A stretch of 64,000 nt of DNA. Source: Siphlonurus alternatus. Lineage: Eukaryota; Arthropoda; Insecta; Ephemeroptera; Siphlonuridae. The DNA is taken from the NCBI GenBank assembly GCA_949825025.1, contig OX463778.1, forward strand, positions 5,967,142 to 6,031,141. Direction: 5' to 3'. A model generated the notes under the pieces. That model was given only the letters and a program-made list of their open reading frames with translations. It was not told the DNA's origin and did not search any database. This document shows positions 51,485 to 63,956 of the stretch, in pieces (the stretch's first letter is position 1; each line of letters opens with the position of its first letter). Both the position numbers and the translations under genes were made by a program.

Positions 51485-51560
51485 TATCGCATTTATCACA
51501 ACAAGGTTTAGTCAAGCCCATTCTATATAGCACCTAACCGTCATTAAACTTTAGCTTTTA
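51485..51560 (-). mobile_element. LINE 3'-end fragment
   Basis: AGGTTTAGTCAAGCCCATTC and TAGCACCTAACCGTCATTAA match the 3' end of the LINE at 19948-22866 (AGGTTTAGGCAAGCCCACTC, ACACCTAACCGCCAATAAAA). The hAT-type MITE inserted in its A/T-rich tail. The element's upstream extent is unclear. Confidence 0.7.
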
Positions 51561-52268
51561 ATTTAAGCTAAAGAATTATAATTATATTTACTTTTATTGA
51601 TAATAAAAATCAATAAATTTAAAATCATAATTCATAATCATGTTTACAATAAATTTATACAATTGCATGATAGCACTATATATATTCACTTAATGACTCT
51701 GTATATATTTTCTTATCTTTAATCCATTCTTACGTTCCTGTATTTATTTTGTTAAGTTGTTGGAAGTCATATATTACTGTCAACCATTGAAAATGCTTCT
51801 GTAATAAGAACAGAAATTTCCGTGTTAACATCAAATCTATATAGTCACCACATGGTTGGAAACATGGCTTACAGAGCCATCTAGCGGTTCTGCTGTGAGG
51901 CAGGGCGAGCTTGCACCTCGCTGCATCTTGGGCGATCAATGACGCCCCCGCATCTCCAGCCATCTCCAACAAACATCAAGCTAGTCTTCAAATTGGACAA
52001 ACATTGCTACATGAGTGAGTGGCATGCAAGTGTCGCCTGCGATATAGCAATTATGTCAAAAAACGATTACAATATAGCCTACGTAACCAGTATATTATAC
52101 GTATTATAATATATATAATATAATATATTTATATTATGACGTCACCGGCGTTGAAAGTCTCGTACTTTCAATAAAGTCGCCTGACAACTACAAATGTTTA
52201 AAATAAATTTCAACGGATCTCATGCATGTATGCAATGTCGAAAAATATTAAAGAATGCAGTTTCTGTT
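51561..52268. other. Spacer, possible LINE remnant
   Basis: May continue the LINE fragment. A GC-richer patch at 51880-51970 contains CCATCTAGCGG. No gene supported. Confidence 0.35.
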
Positions 52269-52395
52269 GTACAGTCATCGCTTCAGAAAATTTCCTTTTG
52301 TAGTCTTGTTAACCGCCATGCCCCGTAAGAATAACACAGGAAATGGTGAGTAACAATTAAGGCTGCAAGTGGGAATTTTTCAGAGGTAGCGAGTA
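52269..52395. mobile_element. Compact hairpin MITE copy
   Basis: TGTACAGTCATCGCTTCAGA with TAGTCTTGTTAACCGCCATG and the inverse AAGGCTGCAAGTGGGAATTT. Confidence 0.78.
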
Positions 52396-52570
52396 TATAT
52401 ACTTTTTCACAATATATTACGAGGACATCAATCTTATATAACTTATATTTTGTTACTATAAAACAAAACTAACTTAATGATAAATAAAGTTAATGTGAAC
52501 CTGGTTATATCCATGCACTTGATGCTTGATGCCATGCAGAGAGTCGATCACTTTATGTAGATTGAAGACA

Positions 52571-52703
52571 TTGTACACTCTTCACCTTGGAAAATTTCCC
52601 ACTTGCAGCCTTAATTGTTAATCACCATGCCCCGTAAGAATAACACAGAGCATGGGATTAACATGGCTGCAAAGGGTAAAGTTTCCAAGGCGACGAGTGT
52701 ACA
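52571..52703. mobile_element. Compact hairpin MITE copy
   Basis: TTGTACACTCTTCACCTTGG and CCAAGGCGACGAGTGTACAT, with TTGCAGCCTTAATTGTTAAT inside. It is 175 bp from the previous copy, in the same family. Confidence 0.8.
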
Positions 52704-54319
52704 TGGACGTGATATTGTTCTCCGTTGAGCACCAAGCAATTCCAGTTACTAAATATCTTTGCACGGTGCTGCCCAGTCAGTGGCGCTCTCAAGCGGCGTC
52801 CGCAAGAACTAACAAGTGAGTCTGGTGCGGCGCGCGTCTTCACTTTAGCAAACTTTTTGAGAGGAGAAAGAACCCTGGGGAGAGAAAAGTTTGTGAATAA
52901 TGGATCATCATCATCAACCTTTTTCTTTAGACTTCGTAAAAAAAAAAAAAAAAAAAAATATGCTGGAGCTTTTAGCAGTACGCAAAGTGGCGTCTCAAAA
53001 TGACGACTTTAAAAGTTTAATTATTATCTGTCTTTTTTATCAGTTAAATTGTCGTTGTTATGCAGATGTTGTGATATATTACCTTGGTAGGTGGTCCGCA
53101 TTGACTTTAAACATGGTCATAAATTTAATAGTAATGGAATAATTGGAACTTGTTTTTTTATTCTAAAAGTCTTGTCGGCTAGTTTATTGGTCCTAACAAA
53201 AGAAAAATCAATGGTTTCTGATACATATCCCCTTTAGCTATAATATTATTTTAAAGGTATAACATTAAAATTTTATATAACCCTATATACGATCGTTATG
53301 GAAAACAGTTTGAATTTATTTGCTTGCCTGAGCAGGTGTAATATAATGATGATGCATACTTGGGCATGGCTTTTCTATACATTAAATCAAACTAAATATG
53401 CTAAACTGCATTCATTATTATGCAGCATGTTTATTTCTTAGTGCACTCTCTTAGCAACAAAATAGGTTGGTTTTATTTTATTTTTTTTTTATATAATTAT
53501 GTAAGTATTAAACTATATAGAAGCCGTATTTTCAACACCTGTAATTTTAATTTGTAATTTTATGTTTTATAATTACTTAATTTTAATTAGTTTTAATTAT
53601 ATTGACGTAATCCATGCCGTAAATAAAAAAAAATTGAAATTTGAATTGTTAAATATTATACTGTTTTTAATTTAAATGCTTTGGTAGTCGTTGAAGTCAA
53701 CTTTATATATTTATATTGGTGACAGCTGAATTTCAAAATTTATGCAATTTCTGTCTTCGATTGAAAATTAATTTATACAAAACTCTTCATCTCCTCGATT
53801 CTTAATTAACATAGTGTGAAAATTGAGTTATAGTGCACCGCGCTGAACTATTTATAAACACTACTATAGTATATATTGTTTGAATATAATGTAGAGTTAT
53901 GCATGTTTAGTATAAATTAGGGATAATGTCAGTGGTATAAAAAAAAATAGGCTTAGTAGATGGTGAGCCCCTGAAATTTTCAGCAAACCTTATTTCTTAC
54001 ACCATGAAATGATTTGTCATGAAAAAAAATATGTATATATTATATATAAAACAAATCTGTGAATATTTCAAAATATTTAGCATTGAAAAATAGCGTTGTT
54101 TTAAATGGGGACTGCTGTGGCTTTGAGTCAAATCAGTGTCTTTTTTACACGGAAAAATTAATTACTCAAAATCTAAACCAAATTTACATCAGCAAACTTG
54201 AAGTTACATATTTTGTTATTTATTTTGTGGACTAAAAATATTTTCAGTTTACCATTGCAATTTTTTTTGAACAGTGATATTAATCCTTAAAAGCAAATCT
54301 GAATTTTTTTCAAAATAAT
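52704..54319. other. AT-rich spacer, one GC-rich patch
   Basis: 52760-52890 is GC-richer (GGCGCTCTCAAGCGGCGTCC, GGTGCGGCGCGCGTC) and could be a non-coding exon or promoter. An A run at 52939-52957 follows. The rest is AT-rich with nothing assigned. Confidence 0.35.
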
Positions 54320-54590
54320 TAATATGAGACCCCGCGGATCAAAAGGAGTTATATCCAAACTAAATTGGAATTTCATTTTTTAGCCTCAGCTGCATCAACA
54401 ATAATTATTTCTGGTCACTTTTGAACCTAGATTTGGAAAGACAAGTTTAGTAAATTATTATGCATATAGTTATCTTTCCAAATCTAGGTTTAAAAGTGGT
54501 CTGAAAAAATTATTGTTCATGTAACGGAGGCTCAAAAATTTAATCCCAGTTGGGCTTGGATATAACCCCCTTCGATCCGCAGCGACTCAA
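54320..54590. mobile_element. Foldback element
   Basis: CGCGGATCAAAAGGAGTTAT pairs with ATAACCCCCTTCGATCCGC. ACCTAGATTTGGAAAGA pairs with TCTTTCCAAATCTAGGT around the centre near 54455. Confidence 0.75.
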
Positions 54591-54954
54591 ATATTAGATA
54601 TCTTACTATTTTATATTTAAATGCAAAAAATATTTTGAGTAACAATAGAAATGCCATCATTAATTGTTAGTTTATTTACTTTTTTTTCGTGCACTTGATA
54701 TTTTTATTTCATTTAAAAAAAAAATAAACACATGGATATTATTATGACTAAACAATAAACGTACTGATGCATGGCTATGATGTTATTTAACAAAATTACG
54801 TCACTAAATTCATTAACGAAATGTATTATAGCTAACAATATTTATATATAGTTTTTGAATCAAACACAACTCGTTAGCGGTTAAATTAATGTATTTTTTT
54901 GCTGTGTCAGCCATAATTGTATTGACACCCCTGTGTATTTTGTTGTATATATAC

Positions 54955-55250
54955 ATTTTATGTGGGGCGATTATACTTTAGCATAGAGCAGTTTTTCTCT
55001 CTCATTAGGAAAGTGTTCGCCACAACGAACCACTAAAAACTAAATAACGGTCCTCGCAAGATTAATTGCCTCGCCCCTTGCTGTGATCGACCCATCAAGG
55101 GGTTGAACGACAACGCCCCCGCCACAGTACCGCCTCTACGATGATTTATCGACGGAGCAAGCGCCACGTCGCACGGCGCACCTCATTTGTCTTTCTGTCG
55201 TGGAGCTGTATCACTGAAGTATCTGGAGGCGAAGTTTCACAACTATAACT
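54955..55250. promoter_or_regulatory. GC-rich promoter- or exon-like patch
   Basis: Between AT-rich flanks, 55020-55210 is GC-rich and non-repetitive (for example GACAACGCCCCCGCCACAGT). No conserved protein is encoded. It could be a 5' exon or regulatory block of a gene outside the window; support is compositional only. Confidence 0.3.
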
Positions 55251-55551
55251 CTTTTTACATGAGTGCATACTTTTAGACTTCTAATTTACTTAGTCAAGTA
55301 TAAAAAAAAAATGTATTTTTTTTTTCTCTTTAGTAGAAAACATTAAAAAGTTTTATAGTTGTATGTTATTATCATTGTTCCTTGCCTGTATTTTTTTCTC
55401 TCTTACTTCTTACCATTTTCGTCGTAAATTGAGCAGGAGAAAGAAAGAGAGAGCTAAAGGGTTGTGAGCTCAGAGGCAGGCGTTAATGGTGCGGGAGGTT
55501 CTGCTCACTCGTTCTCGCTAATTTTCAAACTGCTCCCTCGGGGGACGTCCC

Positions 55552-55685
<134 letters not shown>

Positions 55686-55689
55686 CCAT

Positions 55690-56334
55690 ACTTTTACAAC
55701 ATCATTGCACTAAAATGAACATACTACGTCTTATAATTATATAAAATGCAATAAGAAAATCTCTAGACACAAAAATTATCTGTAATTTATATTTAAAAAA
55801 AAAAAAATAATTTATACAAATTTGTTACAACATTTTGTCGTGTATGATATCATACATTTTTACTGTCATAATAGAATAACATACTAAATTAAATTGATAA
55901 TTTAACTTCAGAACGTGAGGTAATTCCTATATTTGTTTACATGTTAGTCTCGCTGATTATTAATGATATAAAATGTTAATATTGAATGCCGAAGATAAAT
56001 ATTGAAATTCACATCGCCTCAAAGAGTTCACCGCTTGTATTAATGATAGTGGCTAATATTTATTGTACCTGGGTGCCTGATTTGACGTTAATAAATGGCC
56101 GCCATGATAGATAAGCAGCTGTCACTCATTCTACTGACGAATGTTTACGTCAACACTCCATGGCAGGTGCTGCTCTCTGCGACCGTACCGATAATTAGGG
56201 CTTGGGTGTATGGCTGAAATCGACTTATTCTCAAAAAACGGATCAAGAAGAAAATTATAATGTAGGGCGCAAGGGTGCGAAATTTATATTATTTTTTTTT
56301 TAACATAAGATGACTCTTGTTCTTTTCCTATTAT
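55690..56334. other. Non-repetitive spacer
   Basis: The 56090-56220 part looks unlike the surrounding repeats (GATAAGCAGCTGTCACTC, then GGCAGGTGCTGC) and contains E-box and GATA-like sites. No coding exon. Confidence 0.35.
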
Positions 56335-56630
56335 AGTCGAAAAATTAAACCTTTACACGTCTTAATCTAATTTTATCATGTGTTTTTACCTCAAAAACAC
56401 ATCTTATTTAATTCCTCGCTCAAAATGGGGATGAAATGAAGACAATAAAATTTATCTATAACCTATAACATTTCACGCTCAATAACAAAATAGAAGACGT
56501 AATCTTTTGTCTTCTTTTTTTTCCCTCTTTTTTCTTAAAAAATGCTGCAAAATAGGAAGGAGTCATATATATAGAGACGTTAAAAGCGAAAAAAAAGATT
56601 AACTGTATTTCAATCAACTCGGGTGATAAT
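56335..56630 (+). mobile_element. MITE-1 copy with small insertions
   Basis: AGTCGAAAAATTAAACC to TATTTCAATCAACTCGG, with the family interior (CGCTCAAAATGGGGATGAAA) and short duplications. Confidence 0.8.
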
Positions 56631-56963
56631 TATCACTAACTACCTATATATATAATTTGTTTATGTATAATTATGATTTTATAATGATGGTTAAATTAAA
56701 AATGAATATTACTTTGTTGCGATCAAAATTAAATGTCCGTGATGCGAACAGATATCCTTTTATGACAGAATGTCCGTGGTACATTGCGATCAAATGATGT
56801 GACTAAATATCCTTTGAATTGTCCTTGCTACAAATGTCCGTAACATATATGTCCTGCAAAGAAATATCTTGAAATGTCCTATAGACTCATTTGAAGATTG
56901 GATTATACTATAACTTCTTGCCAAAAAAGTAAGACACATTACAATTGAAATATCCATCATGCA

Positions 56964-57135
56964 GTGGTTTTCTCTGAATATTCTGTCCGCGATTCATCTG
57001 TGAGGATTCTGATCGCGTATTCCGCGGCGGAGTGCTGGCTCAGCTGCTGCCAGGCTGACAAATGCGGGGCACGGAGGGGCCACCGCAGGCCACAGCCGGA
57101 GCGGCCGGATCCATCGCCGGAAGTGGCCGGAAGTG
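56964..57135. promoter_or_regulatory. GC-rich patch with ETS-like sites next to GA repeats
   Basis: Contains CCGGAAGTGGCCGGAAGTGA (two ETS-type CCGGAAGTG sites) and a high-GC stretch ending in GA repeats. Promoter-like in composition; no gene could be attached. Confidence 0.35.
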
Positions 57136-57189
57136 AGAGAATCTTTGGGTCGAAGCGTACTTTATCTAATATATATTATAATATTGTAA

Positions 57190-57192
<3 letters not shown>

Positions 57193-57273
<81 letters not shown>

Positions 57274-57377
57274 TGCGAGAGAGAGGGATAGACAGAAAGG
57301 GAGGGAAGAAGAGAGACACAGAGTGAGAGAGGGACAGAGCGAGAGAGCAAGATAAGATAGGGAGAGAGGGGGAGAAG

Positions 57378-57460
<83 letters not shown>
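57193..57460. repeat. (GA)n microsatellite, compound
   Basis: Two pure GA blocks (57193-57268, 57380-57460) separated by an imperfect purine stretch, followed by GC-rich DNA with a G run at 57538-57551. Confidence 0.93.
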
Positions 57461-57462
<2 letters not shown>

Positions 57463-58364
57463 AAGGACACGGCGCTTGGAGCAGAGACGACGCGCGGGCA
57501 CGTGTGGAAGAATCGATAGCGACTGCTGGGGTGGGATGGGGGGGGGGGGGAGGGTGTCAGGGGAGATTGACTCGTCTGCAGGGCTCAGCGGCGGCGCGGA
57601 ATAATGCACAGTCACGCCCGCTACAACAACTCTCAAATATGGATGAGAGAGAACACAATATTTTATCTGAGCACGCGGTTGTCAAAATGATACTTCACAA
57701 TGGGACATGTAACAAGAGTGTTTACAATCTCCCCCCTTTTATAAAATTGTTTCACCCTAACTTTTTAAATATCTTAATTTAATTTTCAACAACACATCAA
57801 ATGACAGATTATATTTTCATGTGTTTCTGACACCCGAGTTTCAATTTATAATAATATTTGTAAAGTCCAATGACTTCAATAATTGTTTTAAATATGATTT
57901 TCCAACCCTCCCCATAGACCTCTCGTATTTTCATACCAGGGAAATTGCTTGAGAAGATAAAAAGCAGCAAGGAAGGAAGGTGATAGAACCCATTTTGAAA
58001 TTGAGTCTGCAACTTTTATGATGACACCTTGCTTATTCGTTCTTGTTTGGAGAGGCAGTTGCTTTTTATTTTATGCCTCACAACGTTATATGTTCTAACC
58101 TCTAATCTTTTATCTTTATGAAATTGTGTCGTGTTTTCTACCAGCAAATCACATTATAAAACAATAAGCAATAATTCACAAGCATGCACTATAATACAAT
58201 GCAGTTGTGATAAATCGGTCAAAATAACAAAACATAAACCACAAATTTTATTATATAACCACACTTTTTATCCAGAGATTGTATTGATTTCTCTTCAGCT
58301 ACTGTATATTATAAGCTATATATTATATAAAATTGAATAATAATTTTAATAATTAAGAATGAAT
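57461..58364. other. Spacer, no gene
   Basis: GC-rich to 57620, then AT-rich. Nothing recognised. Confidence 0.35.
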
Positions 58365-58545
58365 ATTTATCGTCCCTCGTCCGGAATATGAGCTATCTGC
58401 TTTTTCAGGTGAACGCAACTATAAGCTGCAAATCAGTATAAAATAAAGCTCATAATTGCGCTAAACTGAAATAGCAGACAGCTCATTATTGCAACGAGAT
58501 TGTGGTAAGCAGATAGCTCAGTATTCCGGACGAGGAATATATTCT
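58365..58545. mobile_element. Foldback MITE with GCAGATAGCTCA repeats, copy 2
   Basis: TATCGTCCCTCGTCCGGAAT at the left and TATTCCGGACGAGGAATATA at the right are inverse. Interior CTGCAAATCAGTATAAAATA matches 33440-33720. Confidence 0.75.
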
Positions 58546-58594
58546 CTTGTAGTATTATAGAATATATTATTATATTATAACTGTATATATACAC

Positions 58595-58760
58595 CTTTCG
58601 AAACCCTAACTTGTGTATATCATAGGCCTATTCAGAATAAGCATCATCATCAACCTCATTGTCAGCTTATATGAAGACGGACAGATTTTTGTGACTGAGG
58701 GAACCATGGAAACCACATTCAAGAAGGTCGGTAATCGATGGGATCAGCCAGAAAAAAATA
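58595..58760 (-). mobile_element. SINE fragment
   Basis: TTCGAAACCCTAACTTG at the 3' side and core GTGACTGAGGGAACCATGGA, then ACCACATTCAAGAAGGTCGG. The second half of the core hairpin has decayed. Confidence 0.65.
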
Positions 58761-59146
58761 ATTCATGGAGTTTCTTCAGCTTCGGGGGAAGGGGGTCAAG
58801 GGGGCATAGAGGTGAACCCACCCACAGCTTATGTATTTTTATCTAATTCGGGGGATGGGGTTACCCTTCTATCTACTCTATTGATGGGGAATTTCATCCC
58901 ATACGCATCGTCAGTGGGTGTTCTTTATCTATACCGCCGTTTAATTCGGTATGTAAAATATTAAAAGACAAAAATCTTAATTACTTCCATTTGTTATGAT
59001 GATTTGTTCCTACAATCATATTTTCATATACATGATATACGTTGAGGTTTATAGGACAAGTCAATCTAAAGCTAAGAAATAAAATCAATTAACAATACTT
59101 TTGAAGTCATTCATAGTCCATGTAGTTCTATAGAAACCCCTAAATA

Positions 59147-59404
59147 GTTGAAAAATTTTGTCTTCAACTCATCCTTTACACGTCGAAACCTAATCTTTTT
59201 ACCTCTAAAACACATCTTATTTCCTCTTTTCTCAATGTAAGAGGATGTAAGGATGAATTGAAGACAATTTATAGTATTTTTTTACTCGAGAAGAGGAAAG
59301 AAGACGTAATCTTGTCTTTTTTTCCTCTAAAATGGTGCTAAATAAGAGGACATTAGATGAGGGGAGAGTTTAATAGAGAATTAAAGATGAAATTAATTTC
59401 AACT
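59147..59404 (+). mobile_element. MITE-1 copy
   Basis: TAGTTGAAAAATTTTGTCTT to TTAATTTCAACTCGGG, with complete interior. Confidence 0.85.
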
Positions 59405-59995
59405 CGGGACACTTATTTATCAGCCATTTTTTACACTCACTTTAAAAATAAAATATAATCCAGCAGGATTCAATTTGCAATAATGTGTATATAAATCATG
59501 GGACTCTATTTTTAACATTGCACCATGCATGGATAGGTAAATAAACGGAAACGTCAAATGATTATACTGTCAATACCTTCTCGCTTCTGCGTGTGTATAA
59601 TAACATCTCGACATATCTTCTTATAATTACTACAGTGTCAAAAACGAAGCAGTATCAAGATAGGACTGTGTATAATTACACCTTAACTGTCAAACCTCCA
59701 GGATAATTTCACGGTACTTACTCATTTTTATCTACCGCCGGATATATTTATGTTTTGATCTTAAGTATCATGTTTTCACTTTTGTGTTTGTGATACAAGT
59801 TCTGATAAGACAAGGAAAACACTCCACGTGACAGCTGGTGTGTTAAGACAATGCAGCCAGGTTAATTGGATCACCTGCGGGGGCGGACCTCACGGCAGCT
59901 GCAGGGATGAAACAAAATTCGGGACTCGCATGTTGGAGTTGAATGCGAGTGGAGTATGATTTACATCATTGACATTATGAAAAATTTGAGTTTTT
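59405..59995. other. Spacer between two MITE-1 copies
   Basis: A non-repetitive patch at 59815-59910 contains CACGTGACAGCTGGTG and TTAATTGGATCACC. No gene. Confidence 0.35.
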
Positions 59996-60252
59996 ACCCG
60001 AGTTGAAATAAATTTCATCTTTTCTTCGCTATTAATCTCTCCTCTCATCTTTTCTCCTCTTATTTTGCACAATTTTAGAGGAAAAAAGACGAAATTACGT
60101 ATTTTTTCCACCTCTTGAGCATAAAATGTTAGATATATTGCCTTCATTTCATCCTCACTTTGAGAGAAGAGGAAATAAGATGTGTTTTAGAGGTAAAAAG
60201 ATTAAGGTTTAGACGTGTAAAAGATGAGTTGAAGACGTAATTTTTCAACTAG
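59996..60252 (-). mobile_element. MITE-1 copy, inverted
   Basis: CCCGAGTTGAAATAAATTTC to GACGTAATTTTTCAACT. It is in opposite orientation to 59147-59404, so the two bracket about 590 bp. Confidence 0.87.
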
Positions 60253-60342
60253 AGTAATTATTGTGTACTGGCAAAATTTAGATATACTTCAAGTGTTATT
60301 TTTGTTATCAGACACTACACTTAGCAATATCACTTAGTATTT

Positions 60343-60430
60343 TAAAGTGGATTTACATGACCGATTATACCAGTCTGCGACGCGAAAAATGCGCACTTGC
60401 TCTAATATATCTATTGAAGGCCATGTGTTA
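60343..60430 (+). mobile_element. Harbinger-like MITE, half copy
   Basis: AAGTGGATTTACATGACCGA, ATGCGCACTTGCTCTAATAT and GAAGGCCATGTG match the left half of the family. Confidence 0.6.
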
Positions 60431-60591
60431 GGTTGTATAAATATATATATATATATATATATTATTTTTGTTTTCGTATAAACTTTTTTATCATATACGA
60501 AGGCATACGATACGAAACTTTGTGCGCGCGCGGTTACACCTGAACGAATATTACATTTATATCATACAATCCTGTTTGAGACAGCCCTTAT

Positions 60592-60801
60592 AATAGGGGG
60601 GTCGCACACAGACTTTTATTTCTACGATCGTAAGCTTACGATCATACGTTTCTCATTTAGAACCGGTTCTAAATTTCTTATCATACGACAGCATACGATA
60701 CGAAGCTGTGTGCGCGCGCACAGCTAATCGCATACATAGGTTAATTCTTATTTTTTTATCATACGCTGCGAAATCATGCGATTCTGCCTGCGACCGGCCT
60801 T
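60592..60801. mobile_element. Foldback element with ACGATCGTAAGC centre
   Basis: The ends GGGGTCGCACACAGACTTTT and ATTCTGCCTGCGACCGGCCT, with arms TTATCATACG repeated. A related arm is at 60470-60540 and another copy starts at 63957. Confidence 0.6.
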
Positions 60802-61844
60802 AGTGTGTGCATTTTGCTGCAATGTTCTAGAAGTGTTTCTATAGTGATTTTTATTTATTCAGGTTGAGCAGTTTCAATATATTCCTCCAAAACATCATTA
60901 TAAATATTCTATTAATTTTTTGTATCGTTTTTGTATTCAACACGAAATCTTATTTGTGTGTCCACGATTATGCAAACAGCCTGAAAATAAATAAGTCCGG
61001 GTCGTCACAAAAAAAAAATAATTTATTCCGTATTTAAACCAAGGTGAATGAAAAGATATAAAAATGAATGGTCAGAAAAAAAATTGTCTGCGTGAGGTTA
61101 ATCAGCAACTCAAAAACAGAATAACTTTTGAATATTATATTTAAAATTATTCACTCATATAAAAAAGTGCTTCATATTATTATTAAATTGTTTTTATTAC
61201 TGTATAACATTTCCAATAACGCCCTGGAAACTTTATTGATGTAATATTATGATAAAAATTTTCAGACTATAACTTTTAAGCAAAAGTGAACCCTTTTAAA
61301 ATATCAAAACTTTTTTGTTTTATCAGAGGAAAAGTTTTGGCAGGGAACTTTTGTATCTTCGATATAAAATGTGATATTTCTTGTTGCTGTTGGATATTGG
61401 CTGTTGTTTTAATATTCTGTTTAAGCGTCATCGAGTCTTTCTAGTTGGCTGGTACCTCAAGAGCGCCTAATTAGCGATGCATTAATTAAATTTGCCAGCG
61501 CCCCCGGCCATGCCTGTGTAGTATCACTTTGAAGCTAAAGTCTGACGAGTGACGGGGGGATTATTATTCTACGATGCAGAACTCGTCTGCAAGATTGTAC
61601 AGTCTAATTAAATCATTTGTCAAGCTCAGCAGCAAAGATGACGGAGAAAAGTGCTGATCTTTGCAAAAAATAATTCTCATTAATTTTGTAATTGTAATTA
61701 ACTGAGATGAATAAATATTTGAATTATTGTTTATACAAATGAAAATTATGCTTCTTAATTTCTTTGAAACGATCCACACCAATAGATAATATTAAATATT
61801 TTTAGGACATATTATTTTTAATCAAACCACAATTCGATACTTCT
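60802..61844. other. Spacer with candidate conserved patch
   Basis: AT-rich; 61450-61560 is a GC-richer non-repeat patch (GCGCCTAATTAGCGATGCAT), possibly regulatory. No gene. Confidence 0.3.
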
Positions 61845-62208
61845 ATTTACTAATTACTTATTAAGTTTTTGAACCCCGGAACCTTTCGAAACCATAATTC
61901 GAGCGTTTCGCGGGCTCATGCATTGAGAACGGGGGCGGCCATGGCCTTGCAATCCATCCCGGTATTTGCTTGTGACTGAGGGAAACGTGGAAACCTCAGT
62001 CTGGATGAACACTACAACTTTTGTCAATGAACCGGAAGTGCAATGGTTCAAAGCCAGGGGAACCACATAGTGGAAAAGAGTAACGATTTACCCCTGGGTG
62101 GGAAACGTGGTTTTTGTTGAAAATGGTCACCCATCCAACTACTAACCATGCTCGGCGTTGCTTGACTTCAGTGACCCGGTCAAGCTCGCCACACCTTCCA
62201 CTTAGGAT
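61845..62208 (-). mobile_element. 5S rRNA-headed SINE, second copy
   Basis: Head CACCCATCCAACTACTAACC, then GCTCGGCGTTGCTTGACTTC (62127-62170), with about 12 bp of the 5S part deleted. Core GACTGAGGGAAACGTGGAAA at 61974, then CCTCAGTCTGGATG. The tail CTTCTATTTACTAATTACTT is shared with 39073-39420. An insertion at about 62098-62127 partly repeats the core. Confidence 0.83.
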
Positions 62209-62339
62209 TTTTTTTACCCTAGGAATCTTTTGACGTTTAGTTGGGTAACTTTTTTTTAAGTCATCAAACCACAATTATTTATTTAATAATAATTATGCAG
62301 TATAAATACTTACTAAGTCAACTATATAACCTGAACCTT

Positions 62340-62480
62340 ACATGACTCTAGCTTCTGTGTTTCTCCGTCAGGTCAGCTACGGCCATGCATTGCATGCTGT
62401 GACTGAGGGAAACGTGGAAACCTCAGTCTGGATGGACGCGACAGCTGACGTTTTTAAAAAAACTGGAACTGCAAAGGTAT
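62340..62480 (-). mobile_element. SINE core copy
   Basis: GTGACTGAGGGAAACGTGGA, then AACCTCAGTCTGGATGGACG, an almost perfect core hairpin. The head is lost. Confidence 0.7.
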
Positions 62481-63117
62481 AAATTTCAATAAAACCAATA
62501 ACAGTGCATTTTTTTTTAACTATATACCCCCGAGAAGAGTGAATTTTTAGCTTACAGATAAACGGAATTTATCTTATTATTTATCTGCAGGCTTCCAATA
62601 ATGTATAATATTACATAGATGTTAAAAAAATAAGTATTGCATCAATCTACCCTCGACAATTTGTATAAATATTGAATGCAACCTGACGATGGTGACCCTG
62701 ATTCGACCTGGCATTGTTTCTACAGGGGGCGTTGTTTCCCTGAGCGAGTTTCCTTGATGTATGTGTTGGCTCAATGTTTACGAGGTCACATCACGATTGA
62801 GAAATTTCGCCTCCCGCAAACAATAATCTAATCGACCTGCAGTAAACTGCATTACCATGATTTAACATACTTTGTAATACCTCTTGGGCATTCGATACCA
62901 TCATCATTGCAGTTGTTGTTGCAGGTAAATTGCAGGAAAACGCCCTTTTCTTGTTGGCTGTTATGGAAAACATTTCGATTAATTTAAGAGAATGTTAGTA
63001 ATATCATTCAATATAACTCCAAGCTAAGTAAAACGTTTAATTTTAAATTATGAAGTTACAATTGAATCATGAAGATATAGAAAGTTAACTTATTTTTTAC
63101 TGATGCATATTTGTTGG
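62481..63117. other. Spacer, no gene
   Basis: Non-repetitive DNA. 62690-62880 is GC-richer and may be regulatory; no coding exon is supported. Confidence 0.35.
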
Positions 63118-63395
63118 ACAATAGAGTATATCGACCTCAAAAATTGTTATTATTGCAAAAATGGATGAAGGGTACAAAATTATGCTGCTCTGAATTTTTA
63201 GAGTCCGGGAAGTATTGCTAAAAAGTTTTGCCGAGGTCGGGTTTGAACCCACACCCCTTTTAGGTTCTATTCTTTTATTAAAAGAGGCGTCACTTTCTCT
63301 ATACTTTTAATAACTTTTAAAAAATAATTCCCGGACTGTAAAAAATCTGATAAAAATAACTTTGCAGCCTCATTTTTGCAATAAAAAAATTGTAG
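63118..63395. mobile_element. Foldback element FB10 copy
   Basis: TATTGCAAAAATGGATGAAG pairs with TCATTTTTGCAATAAAA. AATTTTTAGAGTCCGGGAAG pairs with ATTCCCGGACTGTAAAAAA. The loop has a box-B-like GGGTTTGAACCC. Confidence 0.72.
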
Positions 63396-63956
63396 GTCGC
63401 GACTATTTAGAAAAAAGATGATATCACAGGTGTTATTTTATAAATAAAATTCTACTTTTTTGTTAGTGAGTGACGCCTATGACGACACGTTTTAATTAAA
63501 TCCAACTAAAAAGTTGTGAATTCAAATAAATCTGACAACTTTATCTTCATTTAATAAAGCATTGACAATTCATATGTGCAGTTGATTTAGTTCGTTAGTT
63601 GTGTAATTTGGATGGATCGTGTCTTCGAAGCTCCTGAGGGAGGTCTAAGTAAAAGTTGGAGATGAGAGATGAGAGATCATCATCTCTGCAGCATCCCACA
63701 GGAGCACGCAATATTTATACCCTCTTTGTCCGAGGTCTCGCGAGTCACATCCCTCAAATCTCCAGGAAAAAACATATTTATTTACCCACCTAATAATACA
63801 CAACAATAGCGTCAATTTTCAGAGTACACACAAGCGAGAGTGCACGCCTCAAAATGTCCAGAAATGACTTAAATTTCGTAATTTTTATTTTACCCGAAAT
63901 TGGAAGTGGAAACCAATAGAAAACGCGTCATTTGCAGAAATTCTCGCTTATTTATA

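Noticed and set aside
51730..51972. 80-codon minus-strand frame next to the LINE fragment
   Set aside because: Could be LINE-related, but I see no RT or nuclease motif, so no coding call is made.
57162..57636. Ser/Leu-rich frames over the GA tract, and similar frames at 46191 and 55464
   Set aside because: Dinucleotide repeats without stops; composition only.
63225..63265. Box-B-like GGGTTTGAACCC as a tRNA
   Set aside because: It is the palindromic loop of a foldback element; no box A at the right distance.
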